From NCBI GenBank assembly GCA_030686995.1, contig CM060692.1:126495796-126559795 (forward strand): a DNA stretch of 64,000 nucleotides, given 5' to 3'. The notes under the pieces are model-generated. The model was not told the origin of the DNA. It searched no databases and saw only the letters and a list, made by a program, of their open reading frames with translations. This DNA is from Artemisia argyi. Lineage: Eukaryota > Streptophyta > Magnoliopsida > Asterales > Asteraceae. The translations under genes were made by a program, and so were the position numbers. The stretch's first letter is position 1. Each line of letters begins with the position of its first letter. Shown one piece after another: positions 9,225-20,246 of this stretch.

Positions 9225-12200
9225 ATGGAAGGATGGGATCCAACGACCAAATCAACCTTAACCCAAATCCCCTTACTGACAGTCAAAGCAGGTCCACGTG
9301 ACGGAGCCACATGGACACAACGTTTGAAAGAAGAATACAAAGCATTGATAGCCTACACATCAATGAACAAATCAAAAGATAATGATTGGTTTAGAATCTC
9401 AGCTGCTAATCCTGAAGGAACAAGATGGGTTGGTAAATGTTGGTATGTTCATAATTTGTTGAAATATGAATTTGATCTTCAGTTTGATATTCCTGTTACT
9501 TATCCTGCTACCGCTCCTGAAATCGAGTTGCCCGAACTTGACGGCAAGACTCATAAGGTTTGTGATTGAAATTCTTTTTAAGGTTTTTTTTGATAACTTG
9601 TAGAATTTGTGGGTGTTTATGATTCAATATATGAGTTATTTAATTGTTGGTTTTTGGATTTGGGTTTGCGTGGATTTTACGCGTTGTGAGATAAGTAAGA
9701 AAGTAGAATTTAGGAATATGATACTGATTTTTACGTGGCTGATCCAAGAATTCGTCTTACTGTATGCACAATTTTCGGGTCCTTAAAAGAATTTAGGTTA
9801 TACCTGAATTTGATACTGATTTACGTGGCGGATCCAAGAATTCGTAATACTGTTGCTTTTTAATTCGTCGTTAGTTTAAATAGAAAGCATTGTCATCTTC
9901 TGAGTGACTGAATTTTAGTAGTTGTAGTATTGGTGGTAGAAAAAAAATGAGTTTCTAATTTGAACTAACTAGGCTGCAAATCAATTGCAAATTGCGTATT
10001 TGTCATCAGAAATGCTGACTTGAGTAATAGAAATGAAAATTTTATCTGGTTAAAAATCGTCCAGGCATGCTAAATTAGCAATGATTCTTGTTGTTTTCAA
10101 TATATGCACCTTTTGGAAGTAACTATTCTATCGTCTCTGGTAACTGATTTTAAAGTCTTATCATTTTGATGGGATTGAGGTACTTCATTTTACTGCAACT
10201 ATGAAATCACTTTTCAATCTGATTTAATTGGGCTGTAGTTGAGTATGTGTTATGCTCAGAAATGCGGTATTAAATAATATGTGAAAAAGTGTATTTGGGT
10301 AATAAGAACCACATGCATACCAAACTAAGATATCGTTTCTGCTGACTGTATATCAATTAAGTTTGTATTCAAATTTTGGGGAACTTATTGTAGATGCAGA
10401 CATATAGTAAATAAAAGATCCATTCTATTCATAAAATATATATTTATAGAACTGCTGATGGCTGTGTCTTGTTTGTAGTCAATCGAGTTCATACGGAATG
10501 AGATTCTTGCATCATGTTACTAAATGGCTGGCTATTTTGTGGTTTCAGATGTATAGAGGAGGGAAGATTTGCTTGACAGTGCATTTTAAGCCACTCTGGG
10601 CCAAAAACTCGTAAGAATTTTTTTTATTACTTTCATTTCTCTTGAAATTTACACAAGAGATTCATCTAGTAATAAATATAATATGCATCCACATATAGAA
10701 GCCATATTCATTATGATTTATGAAGACCCAAACCAAAAAAGATAATTTCTCATAATAACTAGTAATCAAGTCATCAGGAAAATTGCTGACAACCTCTCTC
10801 AGTTATAGTCTCTTCATGACATCAACCATGAATGGTTTACCCCAATCATTTGGTGGTCTAGTTAAGTAGTTGAATAAAATCAAGGTGATTAAGGGTAGAA
10901 CTCATTGCATGCTTGCAGTGACTTGAGCCAAATTTATTGTCTTAGAGCATGGCACTCAGTATGGCGTTGGCTCATATCGGAAATTGAATCGGCACAATAT
11001 GGTTGTAAATATCGCTCGGCGGTACCGTGGCGGTCGACCCCCGCCAAGCGCCATATCGGTCTTGGCGGTGATATATCAGTGATATATCGGAGACCATAAA
11101 TTATAAAGAAATTAACCGATTTTAACAATTATTTGATATAAATTGTGCATAATTTACATATGTTTGTAAAATTTATTAGTCTTTCTATTATTTTTAGTTA
11201 TACACTTATTTATTAGTCTCCGATTATGTCTTCTACCAATAATTGACCGATATTTTAACCGATTTTGACCGATTTTTGCCGATTTTGACCGATATTCAAC
11301 CGATTTTGGCCGATTTTGACCGATTTTGACCATGACTGATATATTCGACCGATATGCAAAATATCGTGGCGATCGACCACCGATAAGCGATATATCAGTG
11401 ATATATCGGCCGCCAAGACCGATATTTACAACACTACATAATAGAAACTAAGTCATGGACTCTTGGGCATTAAATAGATGTTATTTAAGGTTATATATCA
11501 TCAATATATCTATCTTTAACATAAAGCAGGCCGGCAACAAACGTGGAGTAATGATTCAAATGCTTGCATAGAGCGCATTGTTACATTAGAACTGTGATTG
11601 GTGCAATGCTTGAACAAACTAAAGTTCTAATTTTTATTTTATGAACTTTAATGTCCTTGATAATCATTAAAACACCCCTTCAGAGCTCTTTGTCAATTTA
11701 CACTTTGACATATTGTGGATCGTGAACAGCTATGTTAAGTAGGACAACTCTTATGATACAATACCATGCTGATTAACTGCCAAATTAAGAGTTGCTCATT
11801 GATTTCCATAGTTTTAACTGTTTTAAAGTTCTGATTACTCTATAAGGTGGATTCACAATGGCATCAGGATTTAGACTGTTTCAAAACTGAATTTCACTTC
11901 TGGAATGTTTGGAGTTGGCATAATGTTATTATTAGACTTGTCTCGTTGCTACTAGCTGCTCTTGCCAATCTGAATATGATATCATTCTTTTGTAGCTGCC
12001 AAAATGCATGCAATTCATTTATAGTTCAAATTTGTTTACTTTGTTTATGACATCATTCAAGGCAGTTTGAGGATTACCCGCATCGGTGGTCAGTTTAGAT
12101 CAAACCACGTCTGATTGGGACATATGTCTGTCTTAATTTGTTAGTTAGTAGTTTGAAAGGTGGTAATGAGACCCCACCCTAATTGAATATAGACTTAGTT

Positions 12201-13772
12201 AATATTATCATGAGTAGCTCCCGTATCTTAACATTCAAGTGAATGACAGAAGCTTCCTTTTATTAAAAGCTGTTTTATTCTTCTTATAATTTGAGTTGTA
12301 GCTAACTGATAGGCATCTGTTATTTCAGCCCTTTCTACTTCCAGATCTTCAGACCGAAAAAGAATAAATACTTATTATATATGATAAGGTTGGAACTGAT
12401 ATCAATTGATAATCCAGAAAACGATTATATTATTGCCAGCAAAAGTTCAACGAAACGAATAAAAAGGACACGTACCTCCTGTTATTTGAGAAACAGGTTA
12501 AACGCCCTAAGTATCGACTCGTCAAATTCATACCCTAACTTATGACTCTAAATACCATATTTTTAATAAATGACTGACTTGGAAAACAAGACATATTGCA
12601 TAATAAGGAAACAAGATAAATTACTAAACCCTGTCCACTTATTTCTGGGACGCCTCTTATAAGTTTCTCGGAACCGGGTCTTATCAGTAAATGTAGTTGT
12701 TCACCAACCTGATTAAGATAGCTGCTATATTAAGTTCTATTCAAGTTATTGTAGATAACTACTCTTATCTATGGAATACGTTTGGTTCATGAGATCAACT
12801 ATATGCTTTCTTCGAGTTATATGGTAGTGCAGGTAACCAGTTGAAGAAAACAAAGGATGTTAATACCTATTGCCTGCTTCCGTGACTCATGTTTAAAACA
12901 TTGTCTTATTGCATGGCACCATGTGGCGATGTAAAAATAGAAACAAACTGATGGGCCCTAGATATACAATATACAAGCTTATAACTTATAATATCTATAT
13001 ATGTCAAACATAATGTAGACCAAAAACAAGAGTGGAATAAGTTCAGATGCTTGTATAGTGCTTGGAGTTAAATTCTTAATGTTACAAAACCTCGAGAGGA
13101 CTCCGTGTCATGAAAAACTCTAAAATCTACTAAGTACCTAATAATAAGTAAATCATCAAAGCTCCTTTTTGGGTTTTGGGAGCTCTTTTCTGACCTGGTG
13201 CAGCTGTTGCATTATGCCTTATCCATTGACGTTTGCCATTTTGAGAACTTGTGCTCGTTTCAAGTGACAGAATGCGAGTTCCATATTTCTGATATAAGTC
13301 ATAAGGTTTTTTGTCAATGACATTATTAGACTTGTCACCTTGCTACGAGCTGCTCTAGTCAATCGTAATATGCTATTATGCTGCTGTAGTTGCCCAGATA
13401 CATGGAATTGTTTCAGAATTCCAGTTCATATGATTTGTTCATGAAAGTTTTTTGAAAATCTTGAGGTTACATGCATCATGAGATCCCACTTTAATTGCAT
13501 AGGGATGTTGTAGCTGAAATGATCATGGCTAGCATCCTATCTTACTTTCAACTTAATGACATAAGTTTCTCTTTTTATTGTAGAATTCGTTTGTTCACAT
13601 ATAATATGAGTTCCAACTAACATATATTTTTCTGTGTTTCAGCCCCAGATTTGGCATAGCACATGCTCTTTGTTTGGGACTTGCACCATGGCTTGCAGCA
13701 GAAATACCAATTCTTGTGGATTCTGGCATGATCAAGCACAAAGATGATGTGGTCTCAACCAGTGAGAAATAG
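9225..13772 (+). CDS. UFC1: Ubiquitin-fold modifier-conjugating enzyme 1 (UFM1 E2)
   Basis: Three exons: 9225-9557, 10549-10610 and 13643-13772, all with GT/AG introns, give 174 aa starting [21 protein letters not shown]1 accepts UFM1 from the E1 UBA5 as a thioester and passes it to target proteins with the UFL1 E3 complex, mainly at the ER and ribosome. The E2-like core is seen in [40 protein letters not shown] and [10 protein letters not shown]. The catalytic cysteine is Cys119 (in GGKICLT), encoded by the short second exon. The tail [17 protein letters not shown] is typical of the family. Length fits plant UFC1. The ATG at 9225 is chosen because the longer upstream frame runs into a MITE; the 5'UTR has CCA and CAA repeats. 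Intron 2 (3032 bp) is full of repeats. I see no break, so the gene is probably functional. Confidence 0.95.
11001..11434. mobile_element. MITE-like element in UFC1 intron 2
   Basis: The left end GGTTGTAAATATCG and right end CGATATTTACAACAC are inverted. Inside each end the sequence GCGATATATCAGTGATATATCGG, or part of it, recurs (about 11045-11095 and 11385-11410). A run of (A)CCGATTTTGACCGATTTTGACC-like repeats fills 11250-11330. No clear TSD was found. Family not assigned. Confidence 0.55.
11500..13642 (+). repeat. Ancient tandem duplication within UFC1 intron 2
   Basis: About 11500-12329 and 12990-13642 are diverged copies in the same orientation. Shared landmarks in order: GTGGAATAA-type/GATGCTTG(C/T)ATAG (11552, 13041), TTATTAGACTTGTC and GCTGCTCT (about 11930, 13325), TATCATGAGTAGC versus GATCATGGCTAGC (12206, 13522), and finally a TTTCAGCCC acceptor (12323-12331 and 13637-13645). 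The right copy's acceptor is the real one for exon 3. The left copy stops matching right after it. Confidence 0.7.
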
Positions 13773-14158
13773 TATGTTGTTTCCTATGATGACAGTTAAT
13801 AACCCTTTCTGACTTGTGTTTTGGCTTCACAAAAATAAGCAATATATAATCCTGATGCATGTACTTAAAACAAAAGGTTTAATTTATGGTGTAATGTTGA
13901 GATCGTCTCGTTTGTAACTTTGTTTTTAGGTATGTTTTGTTGGTCTTTGCTGTTGAGCAAAAGATTTCAACTTTTGGTGCACTTCTTTTTTCAGCAAGAT
14001 TTATATGGAAGTTATGAATTCAAATATTATCTCTGTTTTTGTTTAATCAAACAGCTATGCTATTTACGATATTTATGTTGATTGTGTAACTTATCAGGGG
14101 GCATCACTAATAAATGTTGAGTAGATTGATAATGCTAAAGCCAATCGTCTGTTTCTGG
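13773..14158. other. UFC1 downstream region
   Basis: Contains the 3'UTR and intergenic sequence; no further gene or clear repeat was recognised. Confidence 0.4.
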
Positions 14159-14643
14159 TCTAACATTAGCCAGAAAAGATCAAACCTAATATTTATTCGG
14201 CTGCAAACGAGACATGTTTTTCTTAATCTAGTTACTTGAACTCTAACATCAGCCATAAAAGATCAAATCTAATATTTATTCGGCTTCAAACGAGACATCT
14301 TTTTTTAGTCTAGTTACTTGAGCTTGTTTTAGACGAGCTTTTACTGAGTTCAAGGTTGAGCCTGAGTACCAAAGTTGAGTTTGAGCATATAATAAATTGA
14401 CTCAGATTATTCTAGTTTTTAGAGCCTTATGCAATGTAAGGATACCATTATTATGTTACTAGTGTTGCAAAACAGCCCCGACCTTTCATTGAGTTATGAA
14501 ATTGAACTAGTTTAAGTTGAGCTGTATCAAGCTTTTGAACGAGCTTGCTTAATTAAGCATGGTTTTTTATTTATGCTGTTGAGCTCAAGACTTCAAGTCA
14601 AGCTATCAAATTTCAATCTGGCTTGTCCCATTTGCAGCCCTAT
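14159..14643. mobile_element. Degraded hAT-like element with tandem-duplicated left end
   Basis: CGGCTGCAAACGAGACAT (about 14199) and a nearly identical copy 90 bp later resemble hAT left ends. GCAGCCCTA at 14635-14643 is the expected inverted right end. The body is rich in GAGCTTG/CAAGTCAAGCT words like the hAT element at 5382-7697. The two left copies come from a tandem duplication of about 88 bp (14159-14250 and 14251-14330). Confidence 0.5.
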
Positions 14644-14826
14644 ACGTTGCTCCTGGGTTTGAGCTTCTTCATGGCTAGTTATGAGTTGCATGAGTTTCTC
14701 ATGGGTTATTTGATTCTTGAAGGGTTGTTGGTCAATCTTAGCTCCTTCTAGGCTTTATCTTGTGACGGTGTTGGCCGTTTGAGCTCCTTTTCTTAGGCCT
14801 GTGTTATATGTGGGGTAATGCACATT

Positions 14827-14950
14827 CCCCCCCCCCCCCCCCCCCCCCCCCTTCTTCTTCTTCTTCTTCTTCTTCTTCAAAATAAAACCTTATGGTATGA
14901 GTTTCTTCTTCTTCAAAATAAAACCTTATGGTATGAGTTTTAAATATTTA
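14827..14950. repeat. Poly-C tract, (TTC)n microsatellite and an 80-bp-scale direct repeat
   Basis: About 25 C residues (14827-14851) run into (TTC)n up to 14878. Then TTCTTCAAAATAAAACCTTATGGTATGAGTTT occurs twice in tandem up to about 14940. Homopolymer length may not be reliable in the assembly. Confidence 0.9.
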
Positions 14951-14984
14951 TGTGATGTTTTCATTGTTATTCTGTACATTGTAT

Positions 14985-15745
14985 GTGATGACGTCGTATA
15001 GGGGGGAATCCGCCCTATAAACATACACTTGCCTCTCACAAGGCATAATACAACCCATTGACACGGACAACACCACAACCGGCACAATGGCACCAGTTCC
15101 ATCCGGGCCTCAATACTTGCAAAGGTGGAACGGGGAATCACTAAAGCAAAACGGAAGCTTGGGGACCTCATTTGTTTATGGGATAGAGTCGCAGTCCGGG
15201 GCTCGACACTCATAGACCATACTCTCATAAAGATGAGTAGGCTCCAAGTCACTACTAATCACGTGACTTACCCAAGAAGGCAAGGAATATATTATGTGAA
15301 AGGAGTGTAGACCAAACCTTTCTATATATGGTTAAAAAGGCGGGTCCTAGTGATGGTGTGATTCCCAAAGAACGAGATAGGTCATGAAAGCTCGGATATC
15401 AAGGGACAAGTTATCAGGCTCGAGGCAACCACGCTATTAACCACCGGATAATAGCACCGTCTGCCACCCGTGACTCGGGGAAACAACAAGAATACTTCCC
15501 TATAAATACCAACCCCCAGATTGTTCGAAGAGAGATTTTTTCACACATATATTGCTCTCTTTGACTCTTAATACTCCTCCAAAAGCAAATGTTTACTCTC
15601 ACGCTCGAGGTTGACCGTGGGATACCCCTCCCACAGTGTAACGATATTTCATTTTAGTTGGTTCATACGAGTGAATCCACATATCCTCAAGACCAAGCGG
15701 AGAATCCTTGTCGATTGTTGAAGTGTACTAATACGGCTAAATTCT
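14985..15745 (+). repeat. Probable solo LTR or LTR remnant (boundaries uncertain)
   Basis: A GC-richer block without a long ORF, containing a TATA box (CCCTATAAATACC near 15499) followed by a leader-like sequence with CTCTCTTTGACTC. This resembles an LTR U3-R-U5. Definite TG/CA ends and a TSD were not found. Short ORFs on both strands here are not convincing. Confidence 0.4.
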
Positions 15746-15924
15746 GTATTAGCAGTTTGTACCATACTAGCTTTTCACTATGTAAAAGTTCAAATTCATG
15801 GTTCAAATAAATGAGTCACCCGACCTGTTAGCATGGATAATTTCGACCATCAGAGGAATCAAATATTTAGTTGGTCCTAGTGGAAAAATAAAAATAAAAA
15901 TGGATAATTCAAATGCATACTCTT

Positions 15925-16097
15925 ATTTTGATCAATGACGGACCTATTAAGGAGCAGGGGAGGGTCCCGGCCCCCCCAAAAATTTGCGGCACCTAGTGTC
16001 AATATTATAGGTTTTAGGGGTAATTTAGTTGAGGTTACAAACAAATCTTCGATTCGACCCAAAAAAAAAATGTTCTAGTTCCGCCACTGATTTTGAT
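15925..16097. mobile_element. hAT-type MITE (157 bp) with 8-bp TSD
   Basis: The element (15933-16089) has ends CAATGACGGACCTATTAAG and, inverted, CAGTGGCGGAACTAGAACA. Perfect 8-bp direct repeats ATTTTGAT lie at 15925-15932 and 16090-16097. It contains the CCCGGCCCCCCCAAAA block common in plant hAT MITEs. It interrupts sequence that continues the outer flank of the large inverted repeat to its right. Confidence 0.88.
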
Positions 16098-16231
16098 GCA
16101 TACCAAGAGATAAATCACCACTATGCATATAGTTTGATCTAATAACCTAATATTAAATGAGAAACATAAGTCATGTTTTTTTCTTCTTCTTCTTATCTTT
16201 TTTATTATTATTCTTTTTTCTTTCAATTCAC

Positions 16232-16269
<38 letters not shown>

Positions 16270-16323
16270 CACTTTTCTTTTAATTCGTTTTTTTTAGTTC
16301 ACGTTTTTTTTCTTCGCATTCAT

Positions 16324-17150
16324 ATGTTTTTACTGTTTTCATACGTTTTCATCTATTTTTATACGTTTTTGTCCGTTTTCGCCCGTTTTCATACGATTTC
16401 GCCAGTTTTCATACATTTTGTTCGTTTTCATACGTTATCTTATGTTTTCGACCATTTTCGCACGTTTTCGTCTGTTTTCTTGCGTTTTCTTACGTTTTTC
16501 TTTGTTTTTATACGTTTTCGTCCGTTTTCATACATTTTCGTTTGTTTTAATACGTTTTCATCCGTTTTCTTTCGTTTTCGTCTATTTTTCATACGTTTTC
16601 ATCCGTTTTTAGACGTGTTTTTATGCTTTCATACGTTTTTGTCCATTTCATACACATTCATCCGGTTTCTTGCGTTTTCGTTCGTTTTCGCCCATTTTCA
16701 TCCGTTTTCTTTCGTTTTCGTCCTATTTTTCATACCTGTTTTTACGCTTCCATATGTTTTCGTCCGTTTTAATACATATTCTTCCGTTTTTTTACATTTT
16801 CGTCGTTTTCATTCATTTTCGTCCGTTTTTCAATGTTTTTGGCCATTCTCAGACATTTTTCATACGTTTCATAATATCACAAGTGATATTCTGTGATATT
16901 CGAAATATCACCCAAGTGATGATATTCAGAATATCACCAGGGATATTCAGAATATCACCCAAGTTTTCATACATATTCGTCCGTTTTCTTACGTTTTCGT
17001 CCGTTTTCTTATGTTTCTGAATATGACAAGTGATATTCAGAATATCACTTGTGATTTTATGAATATCACTTGTGATTTTTTATGTTTTCGTCTATTTTCA
17101 TACGTAATCGTCTATATTTTTACGCTTTCGTCCATTTTCATACGCTTTTT
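16324..17150. repeat. 10-bp minisatellite, T-rich orientation (TTTTCGTCCG / TTTTCATACG)
   Basis: Dozens of near-exact 10-bp units, mainly TTTTCRTNCG, in head-to-tail order. Because 10 is not a multiple of 3, all three frames give the same kind of F/R/S/V/I-rich peptide, which explains the several long ORFs (up to 190 codons). They are not genes. Short ATATCAC blocks interrupt it at about 16869-16963 and 17023-17076. Confidence 0.95.
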
Positions 17151-18732
17151 AATATCACAATTGATATTCAAAATATCACTTGTAATTTTTTGAATATCAT
17201 TGGTAATATTCTGAATATCACTTGTGATTTTTTGAATATCTATCACTTGTGATTTTCTAAATATCACAGAATATCACTTATGATATTCAGAATATCATTT
17301 GTGGCACTCAGAATATCACTTGTGATATTCAGAAAATCATAAAATATCACATGTGATATTAAGAAAATCACTTGTGATATTCTGAATATCACAGAATATC
17401 ACTTGTGATATTCTGAAACGTATGAAAACGTCTGAGAATGGCAAAAAATATTGAAAAACGGATGAAAACGTATGAAAACGACAAAAATGTAAGAAATCGG
17501 AAGAATATTTATGAAAATGGACGAAAACGTATGAAAGCGTAAAAAATGCATGAAAAAGGAAGAAAACCTATGAAAAATAGGACGAAAACGAAATAAAATG
17601 GATGAAAATGGACGAAAATGAATGAAAACGAACAGAAACGCAAGAAAATGGTTGAAAACGCAAGAAAACGGATGAATATGTATGAAACGGACAAAAGCGT
17701 ATGAAAGCGTAAAAACACATCCAAAAATGGATGAAAACGTATGAAAATATCACTTGTATATTCAGAAAATCACTTGTGATATTCAGAAAAGAATATCACA
17801 TGTGATATTCAAAAAATCACTTGTGATATTCATAATATCACAGGATATCACTTGTGATATTCTGAATATCACAGTATCTCTTATGATATTCAGAAACGTA
17901 TGAAAATGTCTAAAAACAGCCAAAAGCATTTAAAAACGGACGATAATGAATGAAAACAAATGAAAAACGTATGAAAGCGTAAAAACACATATGAAAAAGG
18001 ATGAAAATGTATGAAAAATAGACAAAAACGAAAGAAAACGGATGAAAATGAACAAAAACGTAAGAAAACGTAAGAAAACAGACAAAAACGTATGAAAACG
18101 GACCAAAGCGTTAGAAAACGAATGAAAGCGCAAGATAACGAACGAATATGTATGAAAACGGACAAAAACGTATGAAAGCGTAAAAGCACTTCTGAAAACG
18201 GACGAAAACGTATGAAAAATGGACGAAAACGAAAGAAAATGGATTAAAACGTATTAAAATGAACGAAAATGGACGAAAACGTATGAAAACGAATGAAAAC
18301 GAACTAAAAGAGACGAACATCACTTGTGATTTTCTTATGTTTTCATCCATTTTCTTACATTTTACATACGTTCTTGAATATCACAATTGATATTCAGAGT
18401 ATCACTTGTGATTTTCTGAATATCATTTGTGATATTCTGAATATCACTTGTGATATTCTGAATATCACTTGGATTTTCTGAATATCTATCACTTGTGGTT
18501 TTCTAAATATCACTTGTGATTTTCATGTTACAAAACATTAGTTGAAAATCACTTATGATATTCTGAATATCACTTATGATATTCAGAATATCATTTGTGG
18601 TACTCAGAATATCACTTGTGATATTCAGAAAATCAAAGAATATCACATGTGATATTCGAAAAATCACTTGTGATATTCAGAATATCACTTGTGATATTCT
18701 GAATATCATAGAATACCTCTTATTATATTCAG
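16869..18732. repeat. Palindromic TGATATTCNGAATATCA / CACTTGTG repeat blocks
   Basis: Blocks at about 16869-16963, 17023-17076, 17151-17417, 17743-17893 and 18316-18732 consist of alternating GTGATATTC and GAATATCAC with CACTTGTG joints. Each unit of roughly 20-24 bp is itself an inverted repeat. There are no unique spacers, so this is not a CRISPR array; it is an AT-rich palindromic satellite. Confidence 0.9.
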
Positions 18733-19250
18733 AAACATATGAAAATGTCTGAAAACGGCCAAAAGCATTTAAAAACGGACGAAAATGAATGAAACAGATG
18801 AAAGTGTATGAAAGTGTAAAAACACATATGAAAAGGGACGAAAATGTATGAAAAATGGACGAAAACGAAAGAAAAGGGATGAAACCGGACGAAAACGTAT
18901 GAAAATGAACGAAAACGGACGAAAACATATGTAAATGGACAAAAATGGACGAAAGCGTAAGAAAACGGATGAAAACGCAAGAAAACGGACGAATATGTAT
19001 GAAAATGGACAAAAACATATGAAAGCGTAAAAGCACGTCTGAAAACGGACGAAAACGTATGAAAAATGGACGAAACGAAAGAAAATTGATGAAAACGTAT
19101 TAAACGAACGAAAACGTATGAAAACGGACAAAAATGTAAGAAAATAGACGAATACGGGCAAAAACGTAAGAAAACGGACGGAAACGTATGAAAACAGACA
19201 AAAGCGTATGAAAACGGACGAAAACGTTTGAAAACAGTAAAAAAAAAACG
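17418..19250. repeat. 10-bp minisatellite, A-rich (inverted) orientation
   Basis: The complement of the T-rich array: GAAAACGTAT and GAAAACGGAC units in three blocks (about 17418-17742, 17894-18315, 18733-19250), separated by ATATCAC palindrome blocks. Minus-strand ORFs of up to 205 codons are artefacts of the repeat. Confidence 0.95.
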
Positions 19251-19515
19251 TATGAAAGCGAAAAAAACGTGAATTAAAAAAAGTGAATTAAAAGAAAAGT
19301 GAATTAAAAAAAATGAATTGAAAAAAAAAACCCTTCGTGAATTCATAGAAAAGAAAGAAAGAAAAAAATAAAATAAAAAATGAATAATAAAAACGACAAA
19401 AAGAAAAAGAAAAAAGGAAAAAAAAACATGGACTTATGCTTCCTATTTAATTTTAGGTTAATCCCCATTATTAGATCAAACTAGATGGATGGTGGAGATT
19501 TGTCTATTAATATGC

Positions 19516-19827
19516 ACCAAAATTAGAATATGCAAAATAAAGTGACTCTACTTATAAATGATCTACTGGGTTAATAAAAACACGAGTTACTATACTTTTG
19601 ATGGAAATGTTTATCTAAGTTGAAATACTTTCTATTTTTTTCACTTAGATTACCTTACTTTTAAACCCGACTAAAAGTACCGGAGATAATCATATGCCGT
19701 GGGGAAAGGAAACCAACTATGAGGAGATAACTGGTTTAGGCTTAATAGGGTAATGTTGTTAAAGTTTCGTAAGTTCATTAGCTAAATTAGCACGCACGCA
19801 ACTTATGTGAACAAAACAAAAGTATAA
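19516..19827. other. Intergenic, nothing recognised
   Basis: No gene or repeat recognised between the inverted repeat and the Pack-MULE. Confidence 0.4.
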
Positions 19828-19836
19828 TAGTTTATG

Positions 19837-20050
19837 GACAAAAATACATCGTTGGTCCCTAAACTTTTCACAAACCGTCGCCATGGCCCTTAACTTTTCA
19901 AAATCGTCGTCTGGCGTCCAAAACATGGGAATTAGAGGCCGAATGCGTCCCTTGACCACTTTTGTCTTGGTCAACGCTTAAGTTTTGGTATATTCGCAAG
20001 GGCATAATAGGCAAACTACATTTTTCACCACACTATGGTTAAATCAACCA
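19837..20050 (+). repeat. Left terminal inverted repeat of the Pack-MULE
   Basis: 214 bp, matching 22959-23172 in reverse complement with about a dozen mismatches. The segment from AACATGGGAATTAGAGG to ACTACATTTTTCACCA is nearly perfect. Confidence 0.92.
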
Positions 20051-20246
20051 AGAGTGATAGTTTAGGGAGCAACTAAGAACTATGGTTTGTGGAACTTGAG
20101 CCTATCTTTTCTAATACGCTAGTTATAACTTGCGCGAAACCAATTAACCCACAAACCAAACACATTTACACACCATAATAACACACACCTTTATCCAGAC
20201 ACCCATTTCCAGAAGTCAAAGACCCAACTAAAATTCCAACATTACA

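Larger units (their letters stand above)
16098..19515. repeat. Large imperfect inverted repeat built from decamer minisatellites
   Basis: Unique outer flanks are inverted copies: 16098-16175 (GCATACCAAGAGATAAATCACC, TTTGATCTAATAACC, ACATAAGTCATG) versus 19428-19515 (CATGGACTTATGC, TTAGATCAAACTAGATGG, GGAGATTTGTC, ATGCACC). Next inward are a long T-run (left, 16233-16264) and A-rich sequence (right, 19240-19420), then T-rich decamers on the left and A-rich decamers on the right. The right arm is about 0.8 kb longer, consistent with internal expansion. No transposase or protein-coding content. Confidence 0.85.

Noticed and set aside
16869..18732. CRISPR-like alternation of palindromic repeats
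   Set aside because: No unique spacers of constant length, no cas genes, and a plant nuclear context; it is a palindromic satellite.
16324..19346. Many overlapping ORFs (60-205 codons) rich in F, R, S, V and I on both strands
   Set aside because: They are translations of the 10-bp repeat, which gives the same peptide pattern in every frame; there is no gene context or conserved domain.
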